Of a stretch of DNA of 64,000 nucleotides, positions 57,601-64,000 are shown in pieces. The position numbers and the translations under genes are program-made. The stretch is taken from NCBI RefSeq assembly GCF_014203755.1, contig NZ_JACHJS010000001.1, forward strand, positions 1,116,001 to 1,180,000, in the 5' to 3' direction. The stretch's first letter is position 1. The number at the start of each line of letters is the position of its first letter. Source of the stretch: Saccharothrix violaceirubra. Its GTDB lineage: Bacteria > Actinomycetota > Actinomycetes > Mycobacteriales > Pseudonocardiaceae. Below the pieces are notes generated by a model. That model did not search any database and was not told where the DNA came from. It worked only from the letters and a program-made list of their open reading frames with translations.

Positions 57601-57996
57601 GACGTGGACACCAACGTGTTCGACACCAACGTCGTCGTGCTGCCCGTGCCGCTGGTCGACCTGGGCATCGACCCGAACGGCTCGACCGCGCGGCTGTCGT
57701 ACCAGGTGGGCGTGACCGGGTTCTACAAGGCACCCGGCGCGACCGACGGCCTGGTCGACTCGATCGGCAAGAAGCTGTCGTTCGACCCGCTCAAGCCCGG
57801 CCTGTGGGTGCAGGGCGGCGGGGACGCGGCGCTGTCGTACCAGTCCAAGCCGGGCACGGCGCTGGTCGTGAACCGGGACGCGGCGGCGCTCGCGGCCGAT
57901 GGCGCGGACAGCCTGCTCGTGATCAACCACCACAACGCCACCGGCGACAAGGCGGACGTGGTCAAGGTGCGCGGCGGTGCCAAGGCCGGCGCGTAA
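54670..57996 (+). CDS. Secreted S8 subtilisin-family protease with PA insertion
   Basis: 1108 residues from the GTG at 54670. Signal peptide RSRVVARSAVPVLAAILVVG...TALA, then an inhibitor I9-like propeptide (residues about 45-165). Catalytic triad: Asp in MGIIDTGIDYTHADF near 196, His in DCNDHGTHVAGTAAG near 270, Ser in ISGTSMAAPHTTG near 615. A PA-type domain is inserted before the Ser (about residues 425-565, CLPFSAADKAAVAGKFVWLE). A large C-terminal beta region follows. It starts only about 40 bp from the candidate att core and has a weak ribosome site, so its native promoter may be displaced by the prophage. Confidence 0.88.
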   Translation: MSRSRVVARSAVPVLAAILVVGSTAGTALAAEDQPAPSVATATGLDAGMVDTKVVDRLSTATGTVTAFVELEAKPAVDAYEEKADQGGTKQQAKDAAKASKAESGKVADSVVGDLKGKDGATRELYRTANGVPGVVVRADAEKLRELATRSDVKSIRTVVPKQRTNASAVQLTKTLNAWQSYGKLGDDTRMGIIDTGIDYTHADFAGPGTPEAYKAVDPTKVDPSFFPTAKVVGGYDFVGDAYDGESPDPEINTPKPDPNPLDCNDHGTHVAGTAAGFGVNADGSTFKGDYTKLTPEALNAMRIGPGTAPKALLYGLKVFGCTGSTNVTSLALDWSLDPDGDGDFSDHLDVVNLSLGSDYGAPDDPDSLFVRKLNKAGVLTVFSAGNGGDLYDIGGSPGSTPEALTVASTRDAAVLRDAAEVTAPGAVAGSKPGQYSQSYDYAGKDTTKPVVKLTDPANLDGCLPFSAADKAAVAGKFVWLEWDDNDATRRCGSAGRSNNASAAGAVGAVFSSALENFNAGIAGNAAIPVFQFTGSATASLRPALDAGTLVVRLAGDLRTSLPTYNQALTDTPSTFTSRGVRGPVVKPDVAAPGDTIASALVGSGNKTLVISGTSMAAPHTTGIAALVRQAHPDWTTEEVKAAIMNSAGADVKENGKTFAPNRVGAGRIDGKAALDNQVLAYVEDDKGAVSASFGTVEVAKPVALTKTIKVVNKSTKWVDYKVGYEALTTIPGVAYELSAETVRLAPRGVAKVRVTLRITDPKALAKTVDPTIVPTQLGVPRQFLADASGRVVLTPKSGATVALRVPVYSAPKPAADIDTVNTLQFKGKNTQAVLNLTGRGVDQTGYRSLISVLELQATSPKLRDCKRNVTTNCALNETAKGGDLRFVGAASTAPLARQQGKAADSVLGFGIATWGNWYNLGNNTSPFVDIDTDGDGTFDFEVYATKLSDTDLLVAATVNLATGATVSVQPVNGQWGDVDTNVFDTNVVVLPVPLVDLGIDPNGSTARLSYQVGVTGFYKAPGATDGLVDSIGKKLSFDPLKPGLWVQGGGDAALSYQSKPGTALVVNRDAAALAADGADSLLVINHHNATGDKADVVKVRGGAKAGA

Positions 57997-58030
57997 GGAC
58001 GCGTAGGTGGGCTGATCCCACGTTGCATCG

Positions 58031-58065
58031 CTCTGGCCGGTCGGGGTTGCCCCGGCCGGCCAGAG
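58031..58065 (+). terminator. Terminator after the S8 protease gene
   Basis: CTCTGGCCGG (58031-58040) pairs with CCGGCCAGAG (58056-58065); the loop can pair further (GGGG with CCCC). Confidence 0.7.
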
Positions 58066-58082
58066 TCGTTTAGACCGTTAGG

Positions 58083-58240
58083 GTTACACCCGAAAGGCGG
58101 TACTGAACCGTTCGGGTGTCCCGCAGTCCGGGAGAGATGGCCTCTCAGGGGTGTTCGGGTGCGGCCCGCGCGGCACGGGCCGGTAGCCTTTCGCAAAGGA
58201 AACTAGTCCCGAGCAATGGGACTGATACCTGGGAGGTGTG
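58083..58240 (+). promoter_or_regulatory. leuB upstream region with small hairpins
   Basis: About 180 bp before leuB. It holds an inverted repeat ACACCCGAA (58086-58094)/TTCGGGTGT (58111-58119), a stem CCTTT-CGC-AAAGG near 58187 and AGTCCC/GGGACT near 58206. GGGAGG precedes the start. I see no leader peptide with Leu codons and no T-box motif, so the mode of control is not clear. Confidence 0.4.
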
Positions 58241-58243
58241 TGG

Positions 58244-59284
58244 ATGCGGCTCGCAGTGATCCCAGGGGACGGGATCGGGCCCGAGGTCGTCGCCGAAGCG
58301 TTGAAGGTGCTCGGTGAGGTCGTTCCGGCCGCCGAGATCACCCGCTACGACCTCGGAGCGGCGCGTTGGCACGCCACCGGTGAACTGTTGCCCGAATCCG
58401 TGCTCGGCGAGTTGCGCCAGCACGACGCGATCCTGCTCGGCGCGGTCGGCGACCCGTCGGTGCCGAGCGGAATCCTGGAACGCGGCCTGCTGCTGCGGCT
58501 CCGGTTCGAGCTGGACCACCACGTGAACCTGCGCCCCGCCCGGCTCTACCCGGGTGTGCGCAGCCCGATCGCCGACCCGCCTGAGATCGACATGGTGGTC
58601 GTGCGTGAAGGCACGGAAGGTCTCTACGCGGGCAACGGTGGCCTGCTGCGCAAGGACACCCCGCACGAGATCGCGACCGAGGTGTCGATCAACACCTCGT
58701 TCGGGGTCGAGCGGGTGGTGCGCGACGCGTTCGCGCGGGCCGCGAACCGGCCGCGCAAGCACTTGACGTTGGTGCACAAGACCAACGTGCTGACCCACGC
58801 GGGCTCGCTGTGGTCGCGGGTCGTGGAGGAGGTGTCGTTGCAGCACCCCGACGTGACGGTCGCGTACCAGCACGTCGACGCCGCGACGATCCACCTGGTG
58901 ACCGACCCGGCGCGCTACGACGTGATCGTGACGGACAACCTGTTCGGCGACATCCTGACCGACCTGGCCGCCGCCGTGACCGGTGGCATCGGCCTCGCGG
59001 CCTCGGGCAACCTCGACGTGACCCGTCGCAACCCGAGCATGTTCGAGCCGGTGCACGGCAGTGCGCCGGACATCGCGGGCCAGGGCATCGCGGACCCGAC
59101 GGCGGCCGTGCTGTCGGTGGCGCTGATGCTCGACCACCTCGGCGAGTCCGAGGCGGCCCGGCGCATCGAGGCGTCGGTCGCGTTCGACCTGGCGACCCGG
59201 GACCACACCAGCCCCGGTGCCACCTACGCCGTCGGCGACCGCTTGGCGGCCCTGGTCTCGTCGAACGCCCGCGCGGGCGCCTGA
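58244..59284 (+). CDS. leuB: 3-isopropylmalate dehydrogenase
   Basis: 346 residues from the ATG at 58244 (a GTG two codons earlier is less likely). LeuB oxidises 3-isopropylmalate in leucine synthesis and also the 3-methylmalate of the citramalate route to isoleucine. Seen: [20 protein letters not shown] at the N-terminus, the substrate Arg region [20 protein letters not shown], catalytic Tyr in [12 protein letters not shown], Lys in VHKTNVL, metal Asp in [15 protein letters not shown], and the NAD motif [19 protein letters not shown]. Full length. It is followed by a strong hairpin and then cimA. Confidence 0.93.
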   Translation: MRLAVIPGDGIGPEVVAEALKVLGEVVPAAEITRYDLGAARWHATGELLPESVLGELRQHDAILLGAVGDPSVPSGILERGLLLRLRFELDHHVNLRPARLYPGVRSPIADPPEIDMVVVREGTEGLYAGNGGLLRKDTPHEIATEVSINTSFGVERVVRDAFARAANRPRKHLTLVHKTNVLTHAGSLWSRVVEEVSLQHPDVTVAYQHVDAATIHLVTDPARYDVIVTDNLFGDILTDLAAAVTGGIGLAASGNLDVTRRNPSMFEPVHGSAPDIAGQGIADPTAAVLSVALMLDHLGESEAARRIEASVAFDLATRDHTSPGATYAVGDRLAALVSSNARAGA

Positions 59285-59515
59285 CGCGCGAGTCCTCCAC
59301 TCAGGCACCCCGAAATACGCGTTCGGGCACCCTGAAACACGCACTCGGGCACCACACGACCTCGTGTGGTGCCCGAGTGCTTTCACCCTCCAACCCGCGA
59401 GTCCTCCACTCAGACGCGCGAGTTATGCGTTCAGACACCGCGAGTTGTGCACTCAGACACCGCGAGTCGCGCACTCAGGCATCACAAGTCGCGCACCAGG
59501 CCACCGCCGACCGCG
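59283..59515. repeat. Tandem 22-bp GCGAGT...CACTC intergenic repeats
   Basis: Units such as GCGAGTTGTGCACTCAGACACC and GCGAGTCGCGCACTCAGGCA recur head to tail (five in 59396-59505), plus diverged copies at 59286-59345. The same family returns at 62767-62920. They lie only between genes, partly as hairpins. Confidence 0.65.
59341..59380 (+). terminator. Strong hairpin after leuB
   Basis: GCACTCGGGCACCACACGA (59341-59359) is perfectly inverted at 59362-59380, giving up to 17-19 bp of stem, followed by TTTCACC. It is built from one unit of the local GAGT/CACTC repeat family. Confidence 0.7.
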
Positions 59516-59621
59516 CTCCCGGACACCACGAGCCGGGCCTCCGATCTCCCGCTGAACGGGTGACCCCAGGGGCTAGCGAACGCTTGCGTCACACCACAGT
59601 GTGGGAAAAACGGCCCGTGGA

Positions 59622-59652
59622 TTGGTCACCGCCGCCGACCCTGTGGCAGTAT
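59622..59652 (+). promoter_or_regulatory. Probable cimA leader promoter
   Basis: TTGGTC (59622-59627) and CAGTAT (59647-59652) with a 19-bp spacer. The expected start near 59659 falls on the GTG of the leader peptide, so the leader would be translated without a 5' untranslated region. Confidence 0.4.
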
Positions 59653-59659
59653 CGCCGAC

Positions 59660-59704
59660 GTGGCTCTCCACACCGCGATCATTATTTCCCAGCGCGTCGG
59701 GTAA
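59660..59704 (+). CDS. Isoleucine-rich leader peptide of cimA
   Basis: 14 codons, GTG to TAA, product MALHTAIIISQRVG. Three consecutive Ile codons (59678-59686), plus Leu and Val, followed at once by a stem-loop and an intrinsic terminator before cimA. This is the layout of ribosome-mediated attenuation: shortage of charged Ile-tRNA stalls the ribosome on the Ile codons and alters folding downstream. Confidence 0.75.
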   Translation: MALHTAIIISQRVG

Positions 59705-59765
59705 GTGCTCCGCAGAGCACCCGACGCGCAGACCTCTCGCATCCCGCGGGGGGTCTTTTTGTTTT
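59692..59765 (+). terminator. cimA attenuator: stem-loop plus rho-independent terminator
   Basis: First hairpin: GCGTCGGGT near 59694-59702 and GTGCTC pair with GAGCACCCGACGC (59716-59728). Second hairpin: AGACCTC (59730-59736) with GGGGTCT (59750-59756), followed by TTTTTGTTTT, a clear intrinsic terminator, 25-35 bases before the cimA ribosome site. The exact antiterminator pairing could not be fixed by hand. Confidence 0.75.
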
Positions 59766-59790
59766 CCGTGAAGACTTCCAGGAGACCCTC

Positions 59791-61380
59791 GTGACCACGC
59801 TCGGCGATTCCTTCCACGTGTACGACACGACCCTGCGAGACGGCGCGCAGCGCGAGGGCATCTCGTACTCGGTCAGCGACAAGATCGCGGTCGCGCGGCT
59901 GCTGGACTCGCTCGGCGTCGGCTTCATCGAGGGCGGCTGGCCAGGGGCTTTGCCGAAGGACACCGAGTTCTTCGCCCGCGCCGCCGCCGGCGACCTGACG
60001 CTGAAACACGCCCAGCTCGTGGCCTTCGGCGCCACGCGCAAAGCGGGCGTCAAAGTCCACGAGGACCAGCAGGTCCGCGCCCTGCTCGACGCGCAGGCGC
60101 CGGTCGTGACGCTGGTCGCCAAATCGGACCGGCGGCACATCGAACTCGCGCTCAAGACCGACGTGGCCGAGAACTTCGCGATGGTGCGCGACACCGTGAA
60201 GTTCCTGGTCGACGAAGGGCGGCGGGTCTTCCTCGACGCCGAGCACTTCTTCGACGGCTTCGCGTTCGACCCGGACACGGCGTTGCGCACGCTGGAGTCC
60301 GCTGTGGAGGGTGGCGCCGACGTCGTCGTCCTCTGCGACACCAACGGCGGCCAACTCCCCCTGGGACTGGCCGAGACCGTGCACGACGTGGTCGCCCGGA
60401 CGGGCTTCCGCGTCGGCATCCACTGCCAGGACGACACGTCCTGCGCGGTGGCCAACACCATCGCGGCGGTGCAGGCAGGGGCGACCCACGTGCAGTGCAC
60501 CGCCAACGGCTACGGCGAGCGAGCGGGCAACGCGGACCTGTTCGCCGTCGTCGGGAACCTCGTGACCAAGCTCGGCCTGCCGGTGCTACCCACCGAATCG
60601 CTGGCCGAGTTGACCCGGGTCTCCCATGCCCTCGCCGAGATCGCGAACATCGCACCCGACTCCCACCAGGCATACGTCGGGTCGTCGGCCTTCGCCCACA
60701 AGGCGGGGCTGCACGCGAGCGCGATCAAGGTCGATCCGGAGCTGTACAACCACATCGATCCGGAGACCGTCGGCAACGGCATGCGGGTACTGGTCACCGA
60801 GATGGCGGGTCGGGCCAGTCTCGAACTCAAGGGACGCGAGTTCGGGATCGACCTGACCCGCCGGCCCGACGCCCTGACCAACGTGGTGCGCAAGATCAAG
60901 GAGCTGGAGGCCGCCGGCTGGTCGTTCGAGGCGGCGGACGCCTCCCTGGAACTGCTCCTGCGCGACGAACTGTCCGAATTGGACGCGCCGCCGTTCACGC
61001 TGGAGTCCTACCGGGTCGTGCTCGACCACCAGAAGGACGGCGGCATCGTCTCCGAGGCCACGGTCAAGGTGCACGTCGGCGGCGAGCGCGTGATCGCCAC
61101 CGCCGAGGGCAACGGGCCGGTGCACGCGCTGGACGCGGCGTTGCGCAAGGCGTTGCGACCCCATCTGTCCTGGGTGGACAGTGTGGAGCTGAACGACTAC
61201 AAGGTGCGCATCCTGACCGACCAGCACGGCACCGACGCCGTCACCCGCGTGCTCGTCGAGTCGACGGACGGCGAGCGCGAGTGGACCACGGTCGGCGTGC
61301 ACGGCAACATCGTCGAGGCCAGTTGGCTGGCCCTGTGCGACGCGCTCGTGCACAAGTCCCTCAGCCCGTCACAAGCGTGA
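59791..61380 (+). CDS. cimA: (R)-citramalate synthase
   Basis: 529 residues from a GTG behind CCAGGAGA. CimA condenses acetyl-CoA with pyruvate to citramalate, the first step of threonine-independent isoleucine synthesis. The HMGL-like catalytic barrel opens with [20 protein letters not shown]; metal and substrate residues are in [14 protein letters not shown] and [26 protein letters not shown] is the second metal His pair. The C-terminal LeuA-type allosteric domain covers residues about 390-520. The isoleucine leader upstream supports this product over 2-isopropylmalate synthase. LeuB, encoded just upstream, acts later in the same route. Confidence 0.92.
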   Translation: MTTLGDSFHVYDTTLRDGAQREGISYSVSDKIAVARLLDSLGVGFIEGGWPGALPKDTEFFARAAAGDLTLKHAQLVAFGATRKAGVKVHEDQQVRALLDAQAPVVTLVAKSDRRHIELALKTDVAENFAMVRDTVKFLVDEGRRVFLDAEHFFDGFAFDPDTALRTLESAVEGGADVVVLCDTNGGQLPLGLAETVHDVVARTGFRVGIHCQDDTSCAVANTIAAVQAGATHVQCTANGYGERAGNADLFAVVGNLVTKLGLPVLPTESLAELTRVSHALAEIANIAPDSHQAYVGSSAFAHKAGLHASAIKVDPELYNHIDPETVGNGMRVLVTEMAGRASLELKGREFGIDLTRRPDALTNVVRKIKELEAAGWSFEAADASLELLLRDELSELDAPPFTLESYRVVLDHQKDGGIVSEATVKVHVGGERVIATAEGNGPVHALDAALRKALRPHLSWVDSVELNDYKVRILTDQHGTDAVTRVLVESTDGEREWTTVGVHGNIVEASWLALCDALVHKSLSPSQA

Positions 61381-61933
61381 ACCCCTCGGCGGAGAGCACG
61401 GGCCGCAGCGGCAGGAAGTAGGCCGTGCAGCCCGAACCGCCGAGCAGGTGGCCCTGAGCCTGTGTCCCGCCCAGCACCGGCGCCCACTCGTCGCCGGGCA
61501 GCGGGCACAGGCTCGCCTTCGTCAGGCCGGTGATCGTGCCCTCCGGGTAGTTCACCGTCGCGTTCTTCCGCTGGACGGTGCCGCAGCGCTTGCCGCCGCG
61601 TTGGCTGAAGTAGCAGACCTGGCCGCCGATCGCGGTCTCCGTCGCGCCCGCGACGGTCCCGGTCGAACCGACGACGGTGGGGGACTGGGTCTGTCCGGGG
61701 GCGAGATCCGCGACGGCGTAGGTCGTGCGGACGGCCTTGATGGTGCCGACCAGGACGCCGCCGGCGTGCAGGGTGGTACCGACGGGGCCGCAGCGCGGCG
61801 ACAGGATCAGGTGGCCGCGGACGTTGAAGCCGTTGGTGCACCGGGCACCGGTCGACGTGGTGAGCGTCGCACCCGCCGCTATCGGCGGTGCGGCCGTCGT
61901 CAGGGACAAGAGGAGTGCAAGCAGGGTTCGCAT
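61361..61933 (-). CDS. Secreted streptogrisin-like pseudoprotease
   Basis: 190 residues. Signal peptide [20 protein letters not shown]. The chymotrypsin-fold S1 pattern is clear: [20 protein letters not shown] where active enzymes have [38 protein letters not shown], then PGDEWAP where active enzymes have GDSGGP, and [14 protein letters not shown] with [16 protein letters not shown]. The catalytic His is replaced and the catalytic Ser position is Glu or Trp, so it should not cleave peptides. The Cys pairs are kept. It may bind a ligand or inhibitor. Its end overlaps that of cimA by 20 bases, convergently. Confidence 0.8.
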   Translation of the reverse strand: MRTLLALLLSLTTAAPPIAAGATLTTSTGARCTNGFNVRGHLILSPRCGPVGTTLHAGGVLVGTIKAVRTTYAVADLAPGQTQSPTVVGSTGTVAGATETAIGGQVCYFSQRGGKRCGTVQRKNATVNYPEGTITGLTKASLCPLPGDEWAPVLGGTQAQGHLLGGSGCTAYFLPLRPVLSAEGFTLVTG

Positions 61934-61990
61934 TCCTCTCAAACTAGGCAGGAACAGTGCGCGTGCAAGCCTCCGGTTAGGGTGAACGTC

Positions 61991-62761
61991 GTGCGCATCG
62001 CCCGTATCGCCCAGCCGGACGGCCTCGCTTTCGCCGCGATCGAAGGCGAGGGTGACGACCTCACCGCCGTCGAGATCGCCGACGACCCGTTCAGCGACCC
62101 GAAGTTCACCGGCCGGAAGTGGCCGCTCGCCGACGTGCGCCTGCTCGCGCCGTTCCTGCCGCCCAAGATCGTGTGCGTGGGCCGCAACTACGCCGCGCAC
62201 GCCGCCGAACTCGGCAACGAGGTCCCCGACAACCCCCTGATCTTCCTCAAGCCCAACACCGCCGTGGTCGGTCCGAACGCGGACGTCAAGCTGCCCGCCG
62301 TGTCCGAGCGCGTCGACTTCGAGGGCGAACTGGCCGTCGTGATCGGTGTCGGCGGGCGTGACATCCCGGCGGCGCGCGCGTGGCAGTCGGTGCTGGGCTA
62401 CACGATCGCCAACGACGTGACCGCGCGGGACCTCCAGAAGACCGACGGCCAGTGGACCCGCGCCAAGGGGTTCGACACGTTCTGCCCGTTGGGGCCGTGG
62501 GTGGAGACGTCCTTCGACCCGCGGGACGTGGCGATCCGCACCATCGTGGACGGCGAGGTGAAGCAGGACTCGCGGACGTCGTTGCTCGTGCACGACATCC
62601 CGACGCTCATCGAGTACATCTCGGGGATCATGACCCTGCGCCCGTTGGACGTGATCCTGACCGGCACGCCCGCCGGCGTCGGCCCGTTGTCGCCGGGCCA
62701 GTCGGTGAGCGTGACGATCGAGGGCCTCGGCACGCTGACCAACCCCGTGTCCGCCCGCTGA
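61991..62761 (+). CDS. Fumarylacetoacetate hydrolase family protein
   Basis: 256 residues from the GTG at 61991 (61982 is an alternative). [19 protein letters not shown] is the family opening; metal ligands are in [10 protein letters not shown] (Glu pair) and [10 protein letters not shown] (Asp), with [12 protein letters not shown] and [19 protein letters not shown] completing the FAH fold. Members act as acylpyruvate hydrolases, oxaloacetate decarboxylases or isomerases; the substrate cannot be told. In many actinomycetes this gene sits beside leu/gltX genes, which fits a chromosomal location. Confidence 0.85.
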   Translation: MRIARIAQPDGLAFAAIEGEGDDLTAVEIADDPFSDPKFTGRKWPLADVRLLAPFLPPKIVCVGRNYAAHAAELGNEVPDNPLIFLKPNTAVVGPNADVKLPAVSERVDFEGELAVVIGVGGRDIPAARAWQSVLGYTIANDVTARDLQKTDGQWTRAKGFDTFCPLGPWVETSFDPRDVAIRTIVDGEVKQDSRTSLLVHDIPTLIEYISGIMTLRPLDVILTGTPAGVGPLSPGQSVSVTIEGLGTLTNPVSAR

Positions 62762-62920
62762 CTCCGCGAGTCCTCCACTCGGACACCCTGAGATACGCAC
62801 TCGGGCACCGCGAAACCCGCACGCGGGCTGTCCCGAACGCGGGTTTCGCGGTGTCCGAACGCACAACTCGCGGTGCTTGAGTGCACAACTCGCGGTGCCT
62901 GAGTGGAGGACTCGCGGGGG
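62762..62920. repeat. Second block of GAGT/CACTC repeats between convergent genes
   Basis: The left end GCGAGTCCTCCACTCGGACACC (22-bp unit starting at 62767) is matched in inverse by GTGCCTGAGTGGAGGACTCG near 62897-62916. Inner stems CGCGAAACCCGC and GCGGGTTTCGCG form a hairpin that can stop transcription from both sides. Confidence 0.65.
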
Positions 62921-64000
62921 TCAGGTGCGGGGGATGCGTTCGGGGGCACGGCGGGCGAAGGCCGGGGCGTGCTCGGGACGCAGGCCGATCGCCACGAGGT
63001 AGGCGGGCACGCCCTGGAGGACCGGGAACCGCTGGAGCAGGCGCAACGGCAGCGGGGGACGGGTCGACTCCGGCGTCTTGTCCCCGGGCGGACTGAGGAA
63101 CCGGCCCTGCACGAGCCGCTGGAACGTCTGCGTCACCACGGTCGGGAACAGCCGCCGCCGACGCACCTTCGCCAGCACCGAAGGCGTGACTGTGCCCCGC
63201 CGCAGCGGTGCGGCCAGGATCGCCGCCGTCGCGACCGCGTCCTGCACGGCCAGGTTGATCCCCACGCCGCCGATCGGCGACATGGCGTGCGCGGCGTCCC
63301 CGATGCACAGCACGCCGTCCGCGTGCCACCGCCGCAACCGGTCCAGCTTCACGTCCAGCAGCTTCACGTCGTCGAGCGACTCGACGGTCTCCAGCCGCTC
63401 CGCCAGCCACGGCACGAGTTTCGCCACCCGCGCCCGGAACGCCTCGATCCCCTCGGTTCGCAGCCGCGCGTCCGTCCCCTTGCGGATCAGGAACGCGGTC
63501 TGGAAGTAGTCGCCGCGCGGGATCAGCACCACGGCGGTGTCCGGCCCGAACCGGCCCAGTCCGCCGCCGACGTCCTCCGTGCCGCGCGGCAGCCGGAACC
63601 ACCACACGTCCATGGGCACGCCGAACCGGTGCACCGGCAGCCCGGCTTCGGCGCGCACCAGCGAGCCGCGTCCGTCCGCCGCCACGACCAGGTCCGCGTT
63701 CAGCGTGCCCGCGCCGTCGGGACCGCGGTAGTGCACGCCGGTCATCTTGGACCCGGTGCGCGCCAATCCCGTGACCTCGGTGGACATCCGCAACGTGAAC
63801 GAAGGCTCACGTCGGGCCGCGTCCGCCATCAGGTCGAGGAAGTCCCACTGCGGCACGAACGCGATGTGCTTGTGCGGCCCCGGCAACCGGGTCAGGTCGG
63901 CCACCGTCTGCGGCCCGCTGTCGAGCAGGATCGCCATGCGCTCCACGAGCTGGTGCGGCACCTCGGCGAACGACGGCCCGAGGCCGAGTTCGTCCAGCAG
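62921..64000 (-). CDS. FAD-dependent monooxygenase, N-terminus beyond window
   Basis: 360 codons visible, open at the right edge, so the N-terminal GxGxxG FAD-binding loop lies outside. Seen: ADLVVAADGRGSLVRAEAGL near the middle and VLCIGDAAHAMSPIGGVGIN, the second FAD/ribityl motif of the PHBH-type (UbiH/tetracycline hydroxylase) class, with NLAVQDAVATA after it. The C-terminus is basic. It probably hydroxylates an aromatic or polyketide-like compound. It converges on the FAH-family gene across the repeat block. Confidence 0.85.
   Translation of the reverse strand: MLDELGLGPSFAEVPHQLVERMAILLDSGPQTVADLTRLPGPHKHIAFVPQWDFLDLMADAARREPSFTLRMSTEVTGLARTGSKMTGVHYRGPDGAGTLNADLVVAADGRGSLVRAEAGLPVHRFGVPMDVWWFRLPRGTEDVGGGLGRFGPDTAVVLIPRGDYFQTAFLIRKGTDARLRTEGIEAFRARVAKLVPWLAERLETVESLDDVKLLDVKLDRLRRWHADGVLCIGDAAHAMSPIGGVGINLAVQDAVATAAILAAPLRRGTVTPSVLAKVRRRRLFPTVVTQTFQRLVQGRFLSPPGDKTPESTRPPLPLRLLQRFPVLQGVPAYLVAIGLRPEHAPAFARRAPERIPRT

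Noticed and set aside
54697..57933. Minus-strand ORF of 1078 codons
   Set aside because: Antisense of the S8 protease gene, whose catalytic triad and signal peptide prove the plus strand.
58083..58240. T-box or leucine leader peptide before leuB
   Set aside because: Small hairpins are present, but no Leu-codon run, no T-box sequence and no terminator with a U tract were found.

Overview
The window is high-GC DNA whose gene content and codon use (many GTG starts, short stop/start overlaps, DUF397 and DUF2637 proteins, actinobacterial RNase AS) point to an actinomycete, most likely Pseudonocardiales (Saccharothrix, Lentzea or Actinosynnema type); the genus is an inference. Roughly 85% of it, from the left edge to about 54.6 kb, is mobile DNA. 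The last 9 kb is host chromosome.

Region 1 (1-14.6 kb, almost all minus strand) is a transfer-type module like those of actinomycete integrative conjugative elements: an FtsK/SpoIIIE-type Tra ATPase, a DUF2637 membrane protein, a Nudix hydrolase, an HEAAH metalloprotease, a YdjM-like membrane hydrolase and many coupled small genes. At its left end a three-gene operon carries an orphan Cas8e/Cse1 (type I-E Cascade large subunit) between an acidic unknown protein and a small two-helix membrane protein. No other cas gene or CRISPR array is visible. The operon fires from a mirror-symmetric divergent promoter. Two short-repeat clusters next to tra are candidate transfer or replication sites.

Region 2 (14.7-17.1 kb, plus) holds an XRE/DUF5753 regulator and four tandem DUF397 genes, two of them preceded by copies of the same hairpin plus -10 cassette.

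Region 3 (17.5-54.6 kb) is a siphovirus prophage: small membrane and zinc-finger genes including an SPFH lipoprotein; a displaced fibre cassette; HNH protein, RNase AS and small genes; then terminase, portal, MuF, scaffold, decoration, capsid, connectors, tail tube, G/GT chaperones with a GGGAAAA slippery site, tape measure, minor tail proteins, a DUF1906 lysin and a holin. After the lysis genes come two tandem Y RNA genes, one with a circularly permuted tRNA-like module of the YrlA kind, and the gene for the Ro60 homologue Rsr. A lipoprotein, a tyrosine integrase and a tRNA-3'-end-like candidate att core close the element.

Region 4 (54.7-64 kb) is chromosomal: a secreted S8 protease with a PA insertion; leuB; cimA behind a leader peptide with three Ile codons and an intrinsic terminator (isoleucine attenuation); a streptogrisin-like secreted protein that has lost its catalytic His and Ser; a fumarylacetoacetate-hydrolase-family enzyme; and a truncated FAD monooxygenase. 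LeuB and CimA fit together in making 2-oxobutyrate by the citramalate route. Two intergenic stretches here share a family of about 22-bp GCGAGT...CACTC repeats.
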